Of a stretch of 64,000 nt of DNA, positions 60,571 to 64,000 are shown piece by piece. Below the pieces are notes generated by a model. The model worked only from the letters and a program-made list of their open reading frames with translations. It was not told the DNA's origin and did not search any database. Origin of the DNA: Nematostella vectensis (Eukaryota; Cnidaria; Anthozoa; Actiniaria; Edwardsiidae); assembly GCF_932526225.1 (NCBI RefSeq), contig NC_064045.1:930001-994000 (forward strand), given 5' to 3'. Each line of letters opens with the position of its first letter. Within the stretch, counting starts at the first letter, position 1. The position numbers were made by a program, and so were the translations under genes.

Positions 60571-61499
60571 GTGTTCTTTGTTGAAGGGAAGTCTCAAAAC
60601 TTCTGGGTTGGACCGCATGTGGTACTTCTAAGAGCCTCTCGAGAGAACAAGCCTTATCTAGATTTTTTTGGTCCGTCCTGTCACGCCCAGGGCATGCACA
60701 AACACGTGTGGGCACCAACCCCTATCACTTTTGTAATGGTCCTTCTTCCCTATCACAAGTCTGCTACTCATAACATTATGTGGTGTCATGGAGTAATGTA
60801 CTCTAACATGAGACAGAAAGCGTCTTTTGTTTTAATTTTATATTGAAACCTGTGTCAACAGGTGTAAAGTGTATTAACACTAGCTTTACACCTGTAAAAT
60901 ATCAGCAACTATCTGTGATAGAAGTGGCTGGCGTAATGACAGCTTGGCTTGCTTGAATCTCTGCCTTGTATTTGGCTAGAACTAGTTCTTTGATCTCGAA
61001 CGGGTAAAGGGGCCCATGCAGGTTAATTTTTTTCACGATATACACCTTATAATTATAATTGATGTCCATCGCAATCCCTGCTTCCTAAAGTTAGAGCCTA
61101 GTGCACCACTGGAGTCTAATGGACTCCGAGAAATTTAAAAATGCATACTGCTAGTTATGCCGCTGTTAATTTATCATATACCATTGTCTGGTCTCGCAAA
61201 TAAATAATAAGAGATACATTATATATTTCAATATATACAGAAATACTTTATATATTAATATAATATAAGAGTCTCCAGAGGGACTTTGAAGGCTGTTCCA
61301 AAACTGTGCTTATTATACATGTACGACCTACTTTGGGTTTAGAAGTTTGTGAGAAGTCATTGAATATCTTATTCGGTTTTGATTCTCTGGTTACTGACAA
61401 GTCCTGGTGCAGGTGCCAATGGCCAGATTAGAAGAATTCTGGGCTCTTGTCAAAGTCGTATTCGTTTTTTATTTTTCGGTGTATTGAATAGTCCACATA
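60571..61499 (+). repeat. Satellite unit 66, class B, 929 bp
   Basis: Copy of unit 50. Confidence 0.96.
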
Positions 61500-62431
61500 G
61501 TGTTCTTTGTTGAAGGGAAGTCTCAAAACTTCTGGGTTGGACCGCATGTGGTACTTCTAAGAGCCTCTCGAGAGAACAAGCCTTATCTAGATTTTTTTGG
61601 TCCGTCCTGTCACGCCCAGGGCATGCACAAACACGTGTGGGCACCAACCCCTATCACTTTTGTAATGGTCCTTCTTCCCTATCACAAGTCTGCTACTCAT
61701 AACATTATGTGGTGTCATGGAGTAATGTACTCTAACATGAGACAGAAAGCGTCTTTTGTTTTAATTTTATATTGAAACCTGTGTCAACAGGTGTAAAGTG
61801 TATTAACACTAGCTTTACACCTGTAAAATATCAGCAACTATCTGTGATAGAAGTGGCTGGCGTAATGACAGCTTGGCTTGCTTGAATCTCTGCCTTGTAT
61901 TTGGCTAGAACTAGTTCTTTGATCTCGAACGAGTAAAGGGGCCCATGCAGGTTATTTTTTTTCACGATATACACCTTATAATTATAATTGATGTCCATCG
62001 CAATCCCTGCTTCCTAAAGTTATAGCCTAGTGCACCACTGGATTTCAATGGACTCCGAGAAATTTAAAAATGCATACTGCTAGTTTTGCCGCTGTTAATT
62101 TAACGTATACCATTGTCTGGTCTTGCAAATAAATAATAAGAGATACTTTATACATTTCAATATATACAGAAATACTTTATATATTAATATAATATAAGAG
62201 TCTCCAGAGGGACTGTGAAGGCTGTTCCAAAAATGTGCTTATTATACATGTACGACCTACTTTGGGTTTGAAAGTTTGTGAGAAGTCATTGAATATCTTA
62301 TTCGGTTTTGATTTATCTGGTGTACTGACTAGTCCTGGTGCAGGTGCCAATGGCCAGATTAGAAGAGTTCTGGGCTCTTGTCAAAGTCGTATTCGTTTTT
62401 TTATTTTTCGGTGTATTGAATAGTCCACATG
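61500..62431 (+). repeat. Satellite unit 67, class C, 932 bp
   Basis: Copy of unit 51, with TGTGGGCACC where unit 51 has TGTGGCCACC. Confidence 0.96.
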
Positions 62432-63347
62432 GTGTTCTTTGTTAAAGGGAAGTCTCAAAACTTCTGGGTTGGACCGCATATGGTACTTCTAAGAGCCTCT
62501 CGAGAGAACCAGCCTTATCTAGATTTTTTTGGTCCGTCCTGTCACGCCCAGGGCATGCACAAACACGTGTGGGCCCCACCCACCATCACTTTTGTAATGG
62601 TCCCTCTTCCTTATCACAAGTCTGGTACTCTTAACATGGAGTAATGTACTCTTACATGAGAGAGAAAGCGTCTTTTGTTTTAATTTTATATTGAAACCTG
62701 TGTCAACAGGTGTAAAGTGTATTAACACTAGCTTTACACCTATAAAATATCAACAACTATCTGTGATAGAAGTGGCTGGCGTAATGACAGCTTGGCTTGC
62801 TTGAATCTGTCTTGTATTTGGCTAGAACTAGTTCTTTGATCTCGAACGGGTAAAGGGGCCCATGCAGGTTATTTTTTTTCACGATATACACCTTATAATT
62901 ATAATTGATGTCCATCGCAATCCCTGCTTCCTAAAGTTAGAGCCTAGTGCACCACTGGAGTCCAATGGACTCCGAGAAATTTAAAAATGCATACTGCTAG
63001 TTTTGCCGCTGTTAATTTATCATATACCATTGTCTGGTCTCGCAAATAAATAATAAGAGATACATTATATATTTCAATATATACAGAAATACTTTATATA
63101 TTAATATAATATAAGAGTCTCCAGAGGGACTTTGAAGGCTGTTCCAAAACTGTGCTTATTATACATGTACGACCTACTTTGGGTTTAGAAGTTTGTGAGA
63201 AGTCATTGAATATCTTATTCGGTTTTGATTTATCTGGTGTACTGACTAGTCCTGATGCAGGTGCCAATGGCCAGATTAGAAGAGTTCTGGGCTCTTGTCA
63301 AAGTCGTATTCGTTTTTTATTTTTCGGTGTATTGAATAGTCCACATG
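62432..63347 (+). repeat. Satellite unit 68, class D with I-type end, 916 bp
   Basis: Copy of unit 52, with the 13-bp deletion and the CCTGATGCAGG end. Confidence 0.96.
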
Positions 63348-64000
63348 GTGTTCTTTGTTAAAGGGAAGTCTCATAACTTCTGGGTTGGACCGCATATGGT
63401 ACTTCTAAGAGCCTCTCGAGAGAACCAGCCTTATCTAGATTTTTTTGGTCCGTCCTGTCACGCCCAGGGCATGCACAAACACGTGTGGGCCGCACCCAAC
63501 TTCACTTTTGTAATGGTCCCTCTTCCTTATCACAAGTCTGGTACTCTTAACATTATGTGGTGTCATGGAGTAATGTACTCTTACATGAGAGAGAAAGCGT
63601 CTTTTGTTTTAATTTTATATTGGAACCTGTGTCAACAGGTGTAAAGTGTATTAACACTAGCTTTACACCTATAAAATATCAACAACTATCTGTGATAGAA
63701 GTGGCTGGCGTAATGACAGCTTGGCTTGCTTGAATCTGCCTTGTATTTGGCTAGAACTAGTTCTTTGATCTCGAACGGGTAAAGGGGCCCATGCAGGTTA
63801 TTTTTTTTCACGATATACACCTTATAATTATAATTGATGTCCATCGCAATCCCTGCTTCCTAAAGTTAGAGCCTAGTGCACCACTGGAGTCCAATGGACT
63901 CCGAGAAATTTAAAAATGCATACTGCTAGTTTTGCCGCTGTTAATTTATCATATACCATTGTCTGGTCTCGCAAATAAATAATAAGAGATACATTATATA
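63348..64000 (+). repeat. Satellite unit 69 (partial), class I
   Basis: First 653 bp of a unit matching unit 53 (CTCATAACTT, TATTGGAACC), cut by the window end. Confidence 0.95.

Larger units (their letters stand above)
59647..63347 (+). repeat. Pentamer HOR, truncated copy A-B-C-D (second)
   Basis: Units 65-68 repeat units 49-52, including the GAGACACATT variant at the end of A and the replacement of E by an I unit. It is part of the 14,835-bp duplication. Confidence 0.92.
1..64000 (+). repeat. Continuous ~928-bp satellite array (68 full units, 2 partial)
   Basis: The motif [GA]TGTTCTTTGTT recurs 69 times at spacings of 912-933 bp with no interruption, always on the same strand, and the sequence between occurrences aligns end to end. 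Most length differences come from a few indels: GTTACTGACAAG versus GTGTACTGACTAG, CTGCC versus CTCTGCC, poly-T length, and a 13-bp deletion in one class. I see no unique sequence, gene, RNA gene or inserted element anywhere. The family is not one I recognise. Long tandem units with nested higher-order duplication are typical of eukaryotic heterochromatin; a centromeric role is inference only. Unit phase used below is arbitrary. Confidence 0.98.
54491..64000 (+). repeat. 16-unit-offset segmental duplication, copy 2 (runs off window)
   Basis: Near-identical to 39656-49165. The left limit is where unit 59 (GGCTAG, CTGCC, GTAATGAC) stops differing from unit 43 (GGATAG, CTCTGCGTTG, GTAAAGAC). It may continue beyond the window. 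Private rare variants such as CATAACTT and TATTGGAACC (units 53 and 69) are shared. Confidence 0.94.

Noticed and set aside
1-64000. CRISPR array
   Set aside because: Repeats are ~928 bp and directly adjacent with no short repeat/unique spacer alternation and no cas genes.
1-64000. Ribosomal DNA (45S or 5S) tandem array
   Set aside because: No stretch recognisable as 18S, 5.8S, 28S or 5S rRNA was found in the unit on either strand.
1-64000. LTR retrotransposon or DNA transposon insertion
   Set aside because: No interruption of unit periodicity, no target-site duplication, no polyprotein or transposase frame.
39656-64000. Pure assembly artefact as explanation of the 14.8-kb duplication
   Set aside because: Not excluded, but several single-base differences between copies argue against simple re-use of the same reads.

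Overview
The whole 64 kb is one uninterrupted head-to-tail satellite DNA array. A single AT-rich unit of about 928 bp (observed 912-933 bp) is repeated 68 times in full, with one partial copy at each end. All copies lie in the same orientation. I find no unique DNA, protein gene, rRNA, tRNA, CRISPR array, transposon or gap in the tandem pattern. A megasatellite-type unit nested into higher-order repeats (HORs) points to a eukaryotic chromosome, in pericentromeric, centromeric or other constitutive heterochromatin. I do not recognise the family. The sequence does not fix the organism; a plant is possible but only weakly hinted at.

Units are numbered 0-69. Their (arbitrary) phase starts at the invariant motif [GA]TGTTCTTTGTT, usually preceded by ATG, GTCCACATA or GTCCACATG. 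Copies differ at roughly 25-30 recurrent diagnostic sites, and these define classes. Examples are a GTTACTGACAAG versus GTGTACTGACTAG stretch, pure poly-T versus T6AT5, CCTATAAAATATCAAC versus CCTGTAAAATATCAGC, CTGCC/CTCTGCC/CTGTC, GAGTCC/GATTTC/GAGTCT, and TTATCAT/TTAACAT/TTAACGT.

Layout. Units 0-27 (1 to about 25.3 kb) are a heterogeneous mosaic: a P-Q dimer at 1,855 bp offset, single-unit tandem duplications (4/5 and 15/16), an S-T-F trimer at 2,783 bp offset (6-8 and 9-11), and copies shared with later segments at 8,356 and 9,288 bp offset. Units 28-69 are more homogenised. A pentamer A-B-C-D-E (4,631 bp offset) recurs complete or truncated. It sits inside an 11-unit block at about 10,196 bp offset (units 29-38 and 40-49), and a recent block at 14,835 bp offset (16 units) repeats 39,656-49,165 as 54,491-64,000 with very few differences. 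Units 53-59 form a separate patch (I-J-K-J-L-M-I) between these copies.

Within each unit there is a dense set of perfect or near-perfect dyads: a 12-bp-arm inverted repeat with a competing hairpin, a 17-bp palindrome, and several 8-12 bp palindromes including a CACGTG core. There is also a length-variable T9-T14 tract and an open frame of about 92 codons that I judge to be non-coding. Class-diagnostic sites are often CpG/TpG/CpA transitions, consistent with cytosine methylation. The system worth attention is the satellite itself: its hierarchical HOR structure, visible crossover junctions and conserved dyad cluster.
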